Shown here one piece after another: positions 47,476 through 60,700 of a DNA stretch of 64,000 bases. Position numbers and translations under genes: made by a program. Where the stretch lies: positions 4,632,597 to 4,696,596 of the forward strand of contig NW_019211455.1 of NCBI RefSeq assembly GCF_002443255.2, in the 5' to 3' direction. Under the pieces are notes generated by a model. It saw only the letters and a list, made by a program, of their open reading frames with translations, was not told where the DNA came from and searched no databases. How positions within the stretch are numbered: position 1 is the stretch's first letter; every line of letters starts with the position of its first letter. The DNA comes from Varroa destructor (Eukaryota > Arthropoda > Arachnida > Mesostigmata > Varroidae).

Positions 47476-50400
47476 TGCTTCACCTATCCTTTCCAAATAT
47501 TGTAGGTCATTAATGTAATTAATGTAATATTTGAAATTTTAAAAAGAACAATTCGTCCGATAAGTCGTCCGGCGCAACGGTAAGTAGAAACTAATGTATT
47601 CCGTTTGTCTATTTATATTGTTTTCAACGACAAATAGGGTTACCTAGGTGATGATAATTTTCTAATCGCGCAAAATGCGTTATGTTCTGTAAATCCCTTC
47701 TTTTTCCAGTGTAACCACCCACATAGGCTTTACACTTCACGAGCTTTTCGTGGGCCTCACTTACGCATAATCCCTATATCTTCACGGCTAGCCCGCATAA
47801 AGTGGTAAGTTCGATTGTCAAAACAGAGTGGCCTAAATAGGCTCCGCTCTGTTGAATTTAAGAGAGAATGCCAAAAGAAAAAGCGCAATGTATTTAGTGT
47901 GCGCCAAACTTCAGTCTGGCCTGGCTCTCAAAAATAGACTATCGGACATCACCAAAAACGCCAGCGACGAAGGTACCGCCTTTCAACATGGCCTCGGGCC
48001 ACGTTATTTAGTAGAGAGGTGCGGAGCAGTCAGTTTTAGTCTGAACGGGCCCGTAAGGCAATAATAGCAACAGCAACGATAATGCCTCGATGCAGAAAGA
48101 AATGAGTTCAAAATTAACGTTAACAGCCGACAAAGCAAAGGAGGGCGGCACTGTGGCGTCACAATAGAGTTTAGGGAAAAATTATCATTGTGTGCGGAGC
48201 CGTCAAGAGTCAGCAGGGCAGAGCAATCATCACTAGCGGTAACAGCGAATTGGCGTTGAGCCAGGTTGGGGTTGCATTTCCGCCCGGTTTATCAAACGCT
48301 TCAGCAGCATTAAGATCACCATGGCGCACGTTACTAGCCAGCGTGTTGCTGTTATTACGATTATTGTTACTTTTTTCGTATGGTTGAATCATTCGGATAG
48401 AATGAGAGAGAGAGAAACGGAAAGCTCTGCGGTACTCCATTGAATTTGGCGCCACTGCTGCAAGTGACCGTTGTCTGCTGTTTGGTTGACCGACGATTAC
48501 GAAGATCATAATAAATCCATAATAAACAGACTGTTCCAACGAGAAACGTTATTATAGTAGATCTTCGATGAAGATAGTTTTTGCTAGGTTAATTGCGGCT
48601 GTGATAACTGGGACAAAAATCGAATAAGCTTATGTCGTTCGAAGAGCAACCAAATATGCACAAATAAGTTTTTGGTTATTTGTTATTGGATCCAATACTA
48701 TCTCATCGTGGCTTTGAACTTAAAGAACAAACATGTTATAGAACATTTAACTGAGTTAAGAAATAAGAAAAAAGGGAACGGCAAATTAAAGGACTATATA
48801 AGGTTATTCGGTGGAACTTAAATGTAGGGGAATTTTTCGATTAACTTACTATTATCGCGACATACTTTTTATGGTTCCCGCGCCAAGAAGAATCAAGAGA
48901 AATGATACAATCGATTTATCATTCGTAACGTATCAATAAGATGCAAAATTTTCAAAATAATATGTGTTGTTTTTGTGTTACATAAGCCTGGAATATTCCC
49001 TGTCCTAACTTTTTCCGTTTGGGTTCCAACCCACATTTTTATATATGAGTGTATATTTGTCTGTTCTTCTAAAACCGCTTTTCTGCATGATTAGAGCTAA
49101 CACATTACCAAATTTGAATTAAACAAATTCTTCGAGGGTTGAATTTGGTTATGTCTTTTTTCTTAGTATCACATACAAGGTGTCCGAAAGACTTTTACAG
49201 CAGCTAATTGTTCCACGCTATTGAAGATGAAACATCTGTATTTTTTCTTGATAAAATAATTTGTTAATAAGAAACTAGCTTTTAAGAATTATTTTTTGGT
49301 TTTATTAAGCCTTTCTGCGATCAAGTTAACTGTTCCGGACACAAAAGTGTCTTCCAAGTTGAAAACTTCGACACGTTACAATTAGAAAGTTAAATAACAT
49401 TGCCAGTTTGGAAAGCTACAAAAACGTTCTGTGAACTTTGTTAATATTCGTCACAAGTAATTATCATACTAAAGTATTTCGGTAGCTTAATACTTGGGTG
49501 GATCCTACATGTATAGAATTCGATGAGATCTACAATCTAGCAGTTTGTCAACCGTTTACGTAACTTAGACTGCGTGAATGAAAACATTTTCAATCTTTTA
49601 CGTATCTAGAAGGTAACAAATATTTTCTTCTTTTTAGTTGCGCAACTTCTCTGCAAGTAACACTATTTGAATCGATTTACCTTTTGGGTCGTTGAAACTT
49701 CGTTTTAAAATTACGAGAATATCAAAATAAAAATATCACTATAAAATTTACAGCTAGAGCATTTGTAATCCACAATGCAAATGAACGAACAACAGGCAAC
49801 CGAATAATTTAGCGCAGTAACAATATTTGAACACTTCCTGCAAAATGGAACACAACCCAGTTCTGGTTCCGGTTGGAGATCAGATACACAAATTTTTAAA
49901 AGGGCTCTGGATAAGTTCAACGCGGGATGACAAAGCATGCCATCAGCTAGGGTAGCTCACGCAACTATAAAGTTATCGTTTAAAGAGGGCGTTATGGCTT
50001 GAGTATACATTTCTCTCAAAGTTCATCATATGCGTATTTTCTGTTCACGGATCTCACTTGCGTCTATTTCACGACGCAACAGTAGCAACAACTATGAGGT
50101 AAAAAGTAAAGTAAGCAGAGCTATTTGGCTTTTAGCGAAAGCTAAATTTATTGCATTGACAAATTACAATAATATTATTAGATCTACCCTCCTAACCGAA
50201 AATAATAGACGTTGATGATCGGGTTGATACTGAACCCATGTTTAGAGGCCAGCAGCGCACAACATAGCCCAATGATTGTCAACGTTTTCCAATCTTTTTT
50301 TATTGTACACTTCAGCTAGATAATCGTACATACGTAGACACCTAACTGAGATTTCACCCTTATTTTTGCCCATTTTGTTTAATACGTCAATTGGTTGATC

Positions 50401-51751
50401 TATATTTGAAAAAGAAATTTTCTTAAAGAACACACATTTCCCATATGGACATTTTTTCGTTCAAGCTGTGGCCATCTTAGCAGTTACTCATTATACATAT
50501 ACGATATGTACACCCAGACAAAGCATCATTTGCGTTTTTATGTCAACACTTGTGTATTCTGTGATGGCAAGTGTCAATAAAAGCGGGAATGATATTTACG
50601 TATTATTAAAAATACATGTTCATTTAGTTTTACCATTGAAACTTTTCCTGTATATGATCTACTTCTCAGTTTGGCTGTCTGATCAATTTTCCCTGCATGA
50701 GTATTTGTATCGCTTAATGTAGAAACTTTTGGACAGAGCTTGTTACATCAAGATGCTAGATGTTTATTACAATGGCACATGCATTTTTAGGGAACTAACA
50801 TTTGGAGCAAAGACTTGTACTTTGTCCACTCTGTTCGATGTAACTTCTGCTTGTAACAACAGAGTTTTAAATTTTGGTTCAGTTGGATAAAGGTTTAGCG
50901 CCAAACGAAAATTTGAACCCCAACGACCAGGGCGACAGAGGAGGTTAGAGAATGACGAGAGTGGAGACTTCATGGGAGAGGGTAGGAATAATCACGCCTC
51001 AGACGAACCCATTCTGACAGTGGCAGGAGTTGGCTCGAAATTCAGTTTTTAAAAGTCTGTGACACGACCCTGTTTTACGAGACAGTTTGGCCGTAGCCCT
51101 TCGATCATTAAAATCTCAACAGCTAAGGCGAGTACAATACAGAGCTCTGAAACCGGGCGCAAAAGATATCAGTGGTAAATGAGCTTAGACATCGGAAGCC
51201 AGCCAACAATAATGATATTTATTATTTGAAACTGTAACATATTGTTTACATGATTGAAAATACAGTAAAATCCAATTTACGTGTGTAATACAATTTTTTC
51301 AACGGCTTGATAACTTGATTAATCTCTACAGCACTTCAAGTTATGCTCGCTTACTAGAAAAACCTGATTTACGCGATAATATATATTATTGTGCCATAAG
51401 AAATTTAATTATCATTCTATCATACAGATTTATACTTTTGAAAGAGCTCAAGATGACTTCGCATTGTTTTCTTCCTTAAAGTATGAAAATGCACCGCCTG
51501 TGACTCACAGCAAGCATCTTCACTATACAAGTAATATTATATTGTGTCTAGATACATAAATAGTGAAATTAAGCTAAAAATGTGAAATAAAATTAACTGA
51601 AGAAGAATAGTAGATATATTTAACCTCTGCGTGTGATTTTACCGAGAAAATAACACAATGTAATGAATACCATTTAAACACATTTAAGCTATTGTTAGCA
51701 AATAGTACATTGTTTTCATCGTCCTTCTGATTACGTTAAGGCAGACATTTA

Positions 51752-51812
51752 CACGTATATTTACACGTATTTTCACGTATATTCGCATATTCGTATTTTA
51801 CGTATTCACGTA
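51752..51812. promoter_or_regulatory. Cluster of four CACGTA motifs
   Basis: CACGTA occurs at 51752, 51764, 51774 and 51807, with a related TACGTA between them. Its reverse complement TACGTG is the core recognised by bHLH-PAS dimers with ARNT/Tango. The surrounding sequence is a degenerate ACGTATATTTAC-type repeat, so the cluster may simply be an old simple repeat. Confidence 0.3.
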
Positions 51813-51929
51813 TATTCACAAATATACCCGCACAGAGATGCGCCTCTATTGTTCGGTCTGTCAAAAAACCAAGCTAGCAGTAATTAGATTACGAGTAGCG
51901 CGAAGGCGACACACATGTAGAGACATGAA

Positions 51930-52420
51930 TTAACGAGCTTTCTTCATGGTAGCGACTCGTTTCATTCAACGTTTAGTCACTTTTCGGTATACACCTGGTA
52001 ATATCTTTGAAATGGCGATATGGATGTTTTTCTGGAGTTGGTTCACCATTTCCGAAAATACAACCGAAAAAAAGAAGTCGAGCGGAGTTATGTCAAGGGG
52101 TTATTCCATTCGATTGCGAAGGGCTGTTCGATGTCACTCCACCTGAAAATCACCCGTTCATCGTAGTGATTCTTTCGTAACGCGGTTATATTACTTCTTG
52201 CGTGGAGGAGTTGACTAGCCTGCTGCTAACTACATGCCCTACAAACACTTTTTTCAACGATTTGAAGTACAGGAAAGTTTGGAATCCTCTCATGGTAAAG
52301 AAGAGAGATCACAGTTTCATCAAAAAAAAGGGTTAATGACGCATCTAGCTAACATTTCATACCATATAAGGGCTTTTTGGGATGCAAACCCATTTCGCAG
52401 GTAGCCCGTGAATTATTGGA
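51930..52420 (-). mobile_element. Decayed IS630/Tc1/mariner-type transposase fossil
   Basis: The minus strand translates, with stops and frameshifts, into the C-terminal catalytic part of a DDE transposase. From high to low coordinates these are QQ-A----HAR (the QQDGAxxHxAR segment), then DERVIFRWSDIE and EW. After these come a broken LTPLDFF-like stretch and finally LQKNIHIAISKILPGVYRKV, matching the family LKxNIRxAIAEIxPEMxRKV end. Upstream fragments such as RNGFASQK and IW fit the GYVNKQN...W motif. It is clearly inactive and of a different mariner branch from the copy in DCAF1. Boundaries are approximate. Confidence 0.7.
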
Positions 52421-54143
52421 CTATAATGATTCACGGATGGCGGACAGAGCTAAGGATAATATTCGAATAGCCATTTGAAAAGCCAAAGAAAATGACTAAA
52501 ATCAGATAAAACGGATAATTGCCGTGAAAAAGAGTCCAGGAACCGTGAGTACCGTTGATTCTCACGGTATGGTTCGTGATGAAGTTGCCAGCTACAGGGA
52601 ACAAGATGCTAGCGAATTTTCCAATTCTGTAAATGCGCATTTTTTGCACTGAGTAATATAACCCAGAAATGGCGCTTGAAAAATGTAAACGTGACGCCGA
52701 AGCAACGGACAACTGAAAAACATTTCCCCTTATTCGTAGTATTGACAAATTAGTGGTTTTATTCTACACAAACATTTGATATTGCGCTTTTTCTTGTTTT
52801 TGCTGTACTAATTATCATCATGTATATGTGTCTATGCTGTGACTGGCGGAAATATCGTCAGCTTTTTGGTTATATATCTATAATCTAACTGGAGTTAATG
52901 TTCGCGAAAGGCTTATTTACTATTAGCTACCTGCGATGTCAACCTCTACAGCAAACGGGCATACGTGACAAGAAGTTTTGACAAACGGCAAATATTTTTC
53001 CAGAAAGAAAATTACTATGGATATCGTCGATTTTCTCGAAAATGTTTCACATTACACAAAACGTGTGTTTATACACATACAAGCTGAGCCACTAAAGGTC
53101 GAATCATTGAGATCTAATTGGTGTCCTAGCATCCGACGAGATGCCACGGTAGTGACGCGGCGAAACCGTTGAGAAGGCACCACTACATAGCCTCAGTGAT
53201 ATTAAATGTCGCTGCCGTTTATGTGCGTTCAGTTAAGTCAATGATCTCTTGTCGGTGCAACAGCAATTGAGATTCGTACTACGTAAAGTATTAGTCAACA
53301 CCACGCAGTCGAACTGAGAATTGGACTAGGTAATCCAACCAGACCAAATTTATTCAATGTATTTCTACTATTGTCAAGATTTAGCCCTCAGACAATAGAA
53401 TAGTACGGCTGCTATGTCTACACTACGCCTGGATCAGAGCGCCGCGGTCCAATAAGCACGACTCGATATTCTTCAAGTTCCTAAAGCGAGCTTTGCTTTA
53501 AAAAAGGTTGCTTATTATCCATCGATGCGGAGCGGTTATCGAATTGTTTTTGCAACATCTAAAACAGTTAGAAACGGACTTCTCTATTATCTGAGCTTCA
53601 TCGCATCTTGGAAATGTGATCTGACTACTACACTTGCACCTATTCCTAACGAGAAATTTTACACCCGTTTCTTAGAGAACTCGCTGATGTTTCAGAAAAC
53701 CGGCTCAAAATTCTGGAGTTAGCGAGAGTACTGATGGCGGTCCTGGTATACGCCAATAAGCGTGCGTCCGCATATCTAGGTAAAGACTGTCCGGGTACGT
53801 CTGCAAAGAAACATTTAGCAGCACAAGAAACTACAAGAAAAAATCTTTCTTTTAGAGGAACTGAAGATGAAGATAGCAATAACGAAGGGGCATCCCAAGG
53901 CGGCGTTGCTTGTTGAAGCTGACATCAGTAGAAATGCCACCGAGGCTGTGTAATGGTGCGCTCTCAGCGGCTTGGCCTCGTCACTTACGTGGTACCTTGT
54001 CAAATAAAAAGACACCAATTAGATAATAAAACCGACTGCACAACCTGATTCAGGTTTGAGATTCGGCTTTATATGTATATAAGTACATTTTTTGCCTATT
54101 TGAAATAGTCGGAAAAATAGACAAAATCCATGTTAGCTTTTTT

Positions 54144-54179
54144 AAAACGGCGGACAGCAAATTTGCTGTCCGCCGTTTT
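54144..54179. repeat. Perfect 36-nt palindrome
   Basis: Eighteen bases (starting AAAACGGCGGACAGC) followed directly by their exact reverse complement, no spacer, centred at 54161/54162. The core is GC-rich in an AT-rich setting. It lies 220 bp before the start of the unknown 117-aa gene. Confidence 0.97.
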
Positions 54180-54398
54180 TATCGGCAAATACCCATTTAC
54201 TAAATCTCCATATATGAACTATACTATGCTTTCTGGGTGTTATTTATTAGTAACTGATTCAGTGGTAGGTAGAGGGGTATGATTCGTCGATTTTTCAATG
54301 GCTTACCAACAGAATGAACTAACTGATGGAGATCGAATCACCTTTTCTTTTAGAGATTCTAGTCTATCCACCGTCCCTGTGCGGAGGACAGACCAAGG

Positions 54399-57300
54399 AT
54401 GGCTGCACAACAGCAATCAGGAAACTTTCTACGAAGCATTTTTGAATTCGATGAAGCTTTGCATTCATTTATATCGAACGATAATCTCGCAATGGCCGAA
54501 CAGGTCAGTATAATTTTAGTAGAAAGTGCATGTTTTCTTGTATCTAGAAATGGAAAACCAGCTATTCAGTTTATTTTGTATGTTTACGTGCAAATATTTA
54601 GGACACCGAAGTCCTTTATAGAAGCCTTACCCAACAGAACACGTAGCATTTGTTGTTCACCAAGAAAAGAATACTGGCCGAGAAATATTCTGATTAAATT
54701 TCTCGCAAAGAATTACTGGAACCTGTTTTAAGATCCATAGGTCCAAAGCAAAATGGCCAGACAACGTTCAATTTAGTCAGATAATAGACATTCAAATTGA
54801 AGCATCGAAAATCTAAAAATCCAAAATGTATTACTGCAAACATAATTAACTAGTAATTTCAAATCGAAGACTTGCAAATGGACATTAAAGATTACACCAA
54901 TTAATTATGTTAATTCGACTATCATCAGTTCTTCTTACCAGTAATCTAGCTTTTTCCTCAAAAAAATGTTGTTTCAGATCCCTGCTGGCGCAACTACAAA
55001 CATTTGCACTTATCTGTTTATTGAGGTCCCTATAGAGAATAAATCAAATAACTGACTAAAATTGACTTCGTGATACACTATTTGATTATCTATACGTCGT
55101 ACATTGTTCTTTAGTATGAGGCTAATTGCTATGCGGTCCTGTTTCTTTGGCATTAAAGTTTCTCATCATGAACCTGGTTTTCCTTGAAGATGCTCACAAA
55201 ATACCGTACGCGGATGTATCATACGTCTATGTTTAGAATGCACAGTCGTGACCCTTGGGCCGTCAGAAAACATCTTCTACAGCGAAAGTGTTTTGTTGAA
55301 AGAAATGGATTGACCGTTATCGGTCAGCTACATATAATAATAATAATTCAAGCTGCAAAAATTGACGGGACCCCGAATCCGAACAGTTGATTAATCGCAC
55401 TAGAGTTCCGCAGTCATTATCACGTGCACAAAAGCCTTCCTACACGTGGAATGGGGGCATTCAATTACTTTCTGTGCTGCTACCGGTTAAACTAATGTCC
55501 TATATCCCGTTTTCATTCGCGTTGCGAAACAATTACTTTTGGTCTGCTCAGCTCAGTTCTCTTCTAACGGCGGGAGCTGCCCGTAGTGTAGTCTGCCTTG
55601 TTTTAAACATTACGTTCTATCCCTCGAAATGAATTAACCACGTAAACACAGAACGAAGCTCAGAAAGCATGGGAAAACGCGTACGAAAAACGTACTGTTT
55701 CTACTCATTGGAAGCCCACAGTTTTCTCTTGAAATAGGCCAAAAACTAAACATCCATCTCGCATAAGATATTCAACCTGCAAATACTACTAACCTAATCC
55801 TCATAAGACCAACTTTCTTCGGGTCGTAATAAAAATTATATAAAGATTGTATCAAATAGGTTACAGTCAAGCTTGGTGTAAGTTTCACGTTTTTAGTCAT
55901 ACTTTCATTTGATGAAATAAGTAGCAAATATCACCTTAGCGAAAACCGCTCGCGGGAGACTGGTGGTATTCGCTAGTTTCTTTATATAGATAATCCATGA
56001 CTTTGGCTTACCAATGATGTGTGAAGAGCACTAAGGGGGGGGGGGGGTCGTGGCGTGTAAAGCCAAATGAGGTTACACGGACGGATGAAACAGAATCGGC
56101 CGCTCACACTTAGCTATAACTTAGATATATTTAGGGCAGTGACTGACCTCCTGTCGCTAAAGGAAAAACAATAGAATTAACTGGCTAACTAAATGTTGAG
56201 AGCGAATCAGCTTTTCACATTTGCTGTTCGACGCAATAGGCGATAAAGGTGCATCGAGTGCATTTTGTTAAATGTACAGCATTACTGTTTCATTAATGTG
56301 TCAATTCAAGGCGCATATCACCTAGACAACGCTATGTTGAACGATGGCTTTTATTTTGGTCAATATACGAAACGCCCGGCAATAGGTCCTAGTTTAAAAA
56401 TTTGGTATGCTAAAAATTGGTGTAGGAAAATTATTATTATATACAATATGACCTATTAGAACATACGACGCAGTATAGTTATTATCAGAAAATTAGTAGT
56501 GAAAAAAATATTGTGTGACGTCATAATTGTGAATCTGCACCAAAATGTGTTTCATATCTTCCAATTAACTCATAATAAAAGGCGTTCAAATATAGGTATC
56601 TTCGATAAATATAAGGTTCGAATAGAGAAACATGCAGATACGGACGACTTTTGTCAAACTCTTTTCAGCGAAAACAATGAGACTAATAAATTTTCAAACG
56701 AGCCGTTTAAAGAGTTTGCTTCAAACAAATTTTCTGAGAGTTCCGTTATCATAAGGCAGTATAATATTATATATTTGTTAGTGTATGCAGATGTCGTGAT
56801 ATACCATCGCCATGATTTTCTCTCTGCGAAGTTCTGATACTCTAATTATCTAACTGTTCGGGGTATTTTTTTAAGGGTTCACTGGGCTACTAAATATACG
56901 TTTACATTTTATTGACACCTACATTTTTCATACAGACACTTTGGCAAGCATCAAGCGGCGATGGCGTCTTAAGATGATACAGATTATTCATACATTTGTA
57001 CAACTAGAGTGTTCAGTTTTATATGAGGAGTCATACTGAGTCAAAACATGTTGAGTGCGAGCCATATTCAACCGCACCCTTAACATGAAGTGGGTTTCTT
57101 TTGATTCTACATAAATCGAAGTAATTTACTGTAGATCGTCACTACGGTAAGCAATACAGAGATGACAACATACGCTTTATTGTGACCTATTCGTTCCAGT
57201 CAACTCTTTCGGATGTCTAATTGATTGTGTCTGTCTAACTTGTGATTTTCTTGCTTTTGTTGCTATTTTTTTCCTATAGTTGGGCCTATTCCTGACACTG

Positions 57301-57775
57301 CACAAAGTAGAGCATGCAGAAACCTTCTACAAGCACATTGTTGGGCTGCGTTTAATCAATCAAATAACAGCTAGCCTTCAGCTGAACACGGATCCTAACA
57401 AAGCCCTCAGGGTCAGTCTGATGAAGGGTATTGCTTTTATTTGTATCGCTTGAATATTTGTTAAATTCTATACTATATAATCGAATCCTATACTATATAA
57501 TTCCGTTAGCGGAAAGATGTATAAGACAAATACAATGGGATATTTTATCTCTCCTTAACTCCCAATAGCTCATCGATGTCGCAAATATCGGAATCTCTAT
57601 GATAACCTCCTTGAAATATGACGATGAGATCGAGTAATAGGAATTGTTTCAATTTCAGACACAAACTGTACTCTCCATTGTTGAATACATCAAGACAAAT
57701 CCCCGATGTCGCGAAGATGAACTTCAGGCCCAGATCATGCGACAAATCGAGGCGTTCGCCCAGTCTGTCCAGTAG
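54399..57775 (+). CDS. Unknown 117-residue helical protein, three exons
   Basis: Exons 54399-54503, 57280-57411 and 57659-57775 join at phase 0 with consensus donors (both GTCAGT) and good pyrimidine-rich acceptors (TTTCCTATAG, AATTTCAG), giving 117 aa. The start ATGGCTGC sits in a favourable context. The sequence begins MAAQQQSGNFLRSIFEFDEA, continues LGLFLTLHKVEHAETFYKHI and ends EAFAQSVQ. It looks wholly alpha-helical and soluble, with no signal peptide, membrane segment or metal motif. I do not recognise the family. The consistent phase, lack of stops over three exons and codon composition argue that it is real. Intron 1 (2.8 kb) holds a G13 run and short frames I do not support. Confidence 0.6.
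56035..56047. repeat. Poly(G) run, 13 bases
   Basis: Uninterrupted G13 within the first intron of the unknown 117-aa gene. Confidence 0.9.
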
Positions 57776-60700
57776 ATCAATACACATAGCTGTGTAATCC
57801 TTGGTAATAAGAATATACTACGTATCTACGTATATGAGTTTACACACCGTCCTTGAAGGTCCTTCGAAATCAACGTGAGCTCAGGCTCATATTTTGACAG
57901 AATAATAAAAGTATATACTTGCAAGTATTAAAAAATTACATCGTTGTATTATGCGTGAAAGCTACATTTTCATAGAAGAGGGGTTTTTAATTACAAGCCC
58001 TTTACATATGTATACTCTATACTTAGAACATATGCGTGACCTTGGTATTTATGAACCAGCTTGTCTATTATAGCAGTGCACATTACTAGAAAGAAAGCTA
58101 ACAAACGATAATTTCTATTATTGTAAAAAAAATATCTATACTTTGCTCTAGATGTCCATAATTATTTAAAACAAGTATACCTACTATCTTTTTTTTAACA
58201 CAAAATTGTCAATTTACCCGATGTAAAATTTCTAACTCGATCACCAGTATCTGAAGCCGGCCGGTTTTTTCCAAATCATTTGTAGTGAATAAATCAATTA
58301 TCAGCTGTGTAATTGTGTTAAGCAGAATGAGTATGTCCTTTACTCTTTTAAATTTCTACCTCTATAGTATACAGAAAAAAATCATGCAGAATGTTAACGA
58401 TATTCGATTTATTGAAAAAAATCACGGTTCAAAGGGCAATGTTTCACGACATAAAGAGTATAATTATGTTTAGATTCTTCGGCTAGCAATACAGATTTTT
58501 TTCTTTAGTTACGAGCGTAAGCTAATACGTAGTCTAGAGCCCATCGGCAATCGAGCCCGTTAGCGGTTAGCCAGAGCTTGATGGAATAATTTTCTTTGAA
58601 TTTTTCTACAGTAATCAGCACACTAATACGAGACAATACTGGACTTTGATCAAATAAGCCTTAGCATCTAAGAGCCATAGTATATGCTGTATGTGTTTAT
58701 TGCATATGCCACTTTTCATAGTAGAGAGAATTTCGTTGCATTCTGTGAGACCACTAGCTTTTTTTTCAATGTTTACGAGTGGATGCAAATTGCCGCTTTT
58801 AGCTGGCTTCGTTCGTATAAATAGATCGAGGCGATGACTTTACTTTTAAGTTCTGCTCATAATTCAGTCTTTCTTTTAGCGAACACTGGCAGCAATTATA
58901 CACTCAAACGAATTTCCACGTTTGAATGCTTCACGCTGTTATTGTGCTACCAACGATAAGATCTTAGAATACAAATAAAATATTGCACTGGTGAAAGTTA
59001 TGATCGCTAATCGGGCTCAATCATTACTGTCGTTCAATAATGAAATCCAGAGAAATAGTGAAGGAATCTTGCGTGTTTTCGAACTATTTGAATTTCGACG
59101 AGGGCGGGCAATCGTGCATCAGGCAAGGCCCTTATCTGGGGCTTCAATCAGTGTAATTCAACGAGGAAAGAAAAAACATGTTTAGCTTGCAGCGACGGTC
59201 CCATCCATCGTAAGGAATCAGTCGTTTGAGACTTTGTGACGTGGATGAACTTCCGCTTTAGGGCATAAATGAATATAATTAGTGACCGATCAGTCCTAGC
59301 TGAAAGAAGGACGGCCATTTGGTAACGTGAGTCATCTGATTTAACCCGATTGAATTTATTTGGTCCGGTGCCCTCTCGCCATCGTTCTATTGTTCTGACG
59401 GCCTTTCTCTCTTAGCACAGCTATGTGTACTGCTTCTAACGTTCGAAACTGATGCTTGACAAGACAGATGCGGGTCTCGGGATATAACGACGATAAATGG
59501 ACTGCTGATTAGATTGTGGGTTGTCTCAATACGAATAGATTTACATATAGAATAGAAAGGACGGAACAACAGTCGAGGCGTTTACAACTTGATTATGGTA
59601 AAACGACTTGACTAGCAAATTTTAACCTATTAAAAAGCGTTTTGCTGTCAGCAAAAACACGTGGGGTCGATCCGTTTTTCTGTATAGTCACTGCTTTCGT
59701 TGTTATGTCATGACACAGCAAAATGTCACTTTTGTTGTCACTGTCAATTCAGCTACTATACCCGACAAGTTCATTGTTGTAGATATTGTTATTATAGTTG
59801 TTGGCGTTACTACCGTAAAATCGGGACAATCGGGACTAGCTGTTCTGGTGACGCACCGGTTAAGCGTAAGGTTTCTCATAGCTAGTCATAGTTGACCGGC
59901 CACTTGTCAAAGCTTAGCTAGAAGCGCTAGCTCACTCAGTTACGGCCAACGATCATAAAAGACTGACTTCTGCTGCGGTTGCTGGTACAGCTGTTATAAC
60001 GGTAGGAAGCGACGCGCCGAAATACCGTCTCCTGCCTATGGTTCGTCGCTGGTCGGTGAGCCCGTCTGAATTTTGTTCATACTATCCGTTTCCGTTATTG
60101 TCGTAGCCGCTGCTCTTTAGATTCGTCGTCACGGATATTGTTCAGCGTGACTTTTGATCACTACCGGTACCTCTATGGAGTTACGTTACTAAAGGTGGTA
60201 CGCGTTGCAAACACTCACCACTCACCCTGCACTCAGCCAAGCCGTTTACTGACGGTAAACTGAAACGGAAAATTTCTCGAGTCCAAGAATTGCTTCCGAT
60301 CAAGAGTTAGGCAGCGAACAAAGATTTATTAAATCGCCAAAGGAACGTATTCGCTTTTGAATTGTTGGAACCCAGAAATATATAAATACACAAACACGTC
60401 CGTTTTGTTAGTCACCCTTAGCGTATTACAAATGTTGAACTTAAGTTAACTTTTTAATAGCTGGAGCCTTTTCAGTAGGACCGTATCGGTGCTATAGTTG
60501 TTTGATATAATCGCAGACCGAAGCGAATTCGTTTGCTGCTAGTTAAAAATAGGTCAGAAATGTCACTATAAAACGCTATTTTTTAGGAACACAGATGAGC
60601 CTGCCTTTCATCTCTTTGTTAAGTAGATGAATCCTTCGCGAAAATTTTACTTTACCTCTTTTATCATCACCCCCTTTTTGGATCCAACGCCTTTATCCTT

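Larger units (their letters stand above)
45228..54398. other. Gene-poor 9 kb with repeat fragments
   Basis: No gene is supported. The first part may hold a 5' UTR exon of the serpin. Listed separately: SINE-like fragments (46380-46540 and near 47450), a CACGTA cluster (51752-51812), a transposase fossil (51930-52420) and a palindrome (54144-54179). A region at 47860-48420 is somewhat GC/CpG-richer and has a 109-codon minus-strand frame without recognisable motifs. The rest is AT-rich with overlapping short frames. Confidence 0.5.

Noticed and set aside
48210..48539. 109-codon minus-strand open frame in a moderately GC-rich stretch
   Set aside because: No family motif, no convincing splice partners, and another frame on the opposite strand is open over part of it. 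Kept as possible promoter-like sequence only.
49185..49345. GGTGTCCGAAAGAC as a transposon end
   Set aside because: Resembles some Tc1-like termini, but no matching inverted copy was found at a sensible distance.
52431..52748. 105-codon minus-strand frame next to the transposase fossil
   Set aside because: Its translation does not continue the transposase and matches nothing I know; probably chance.
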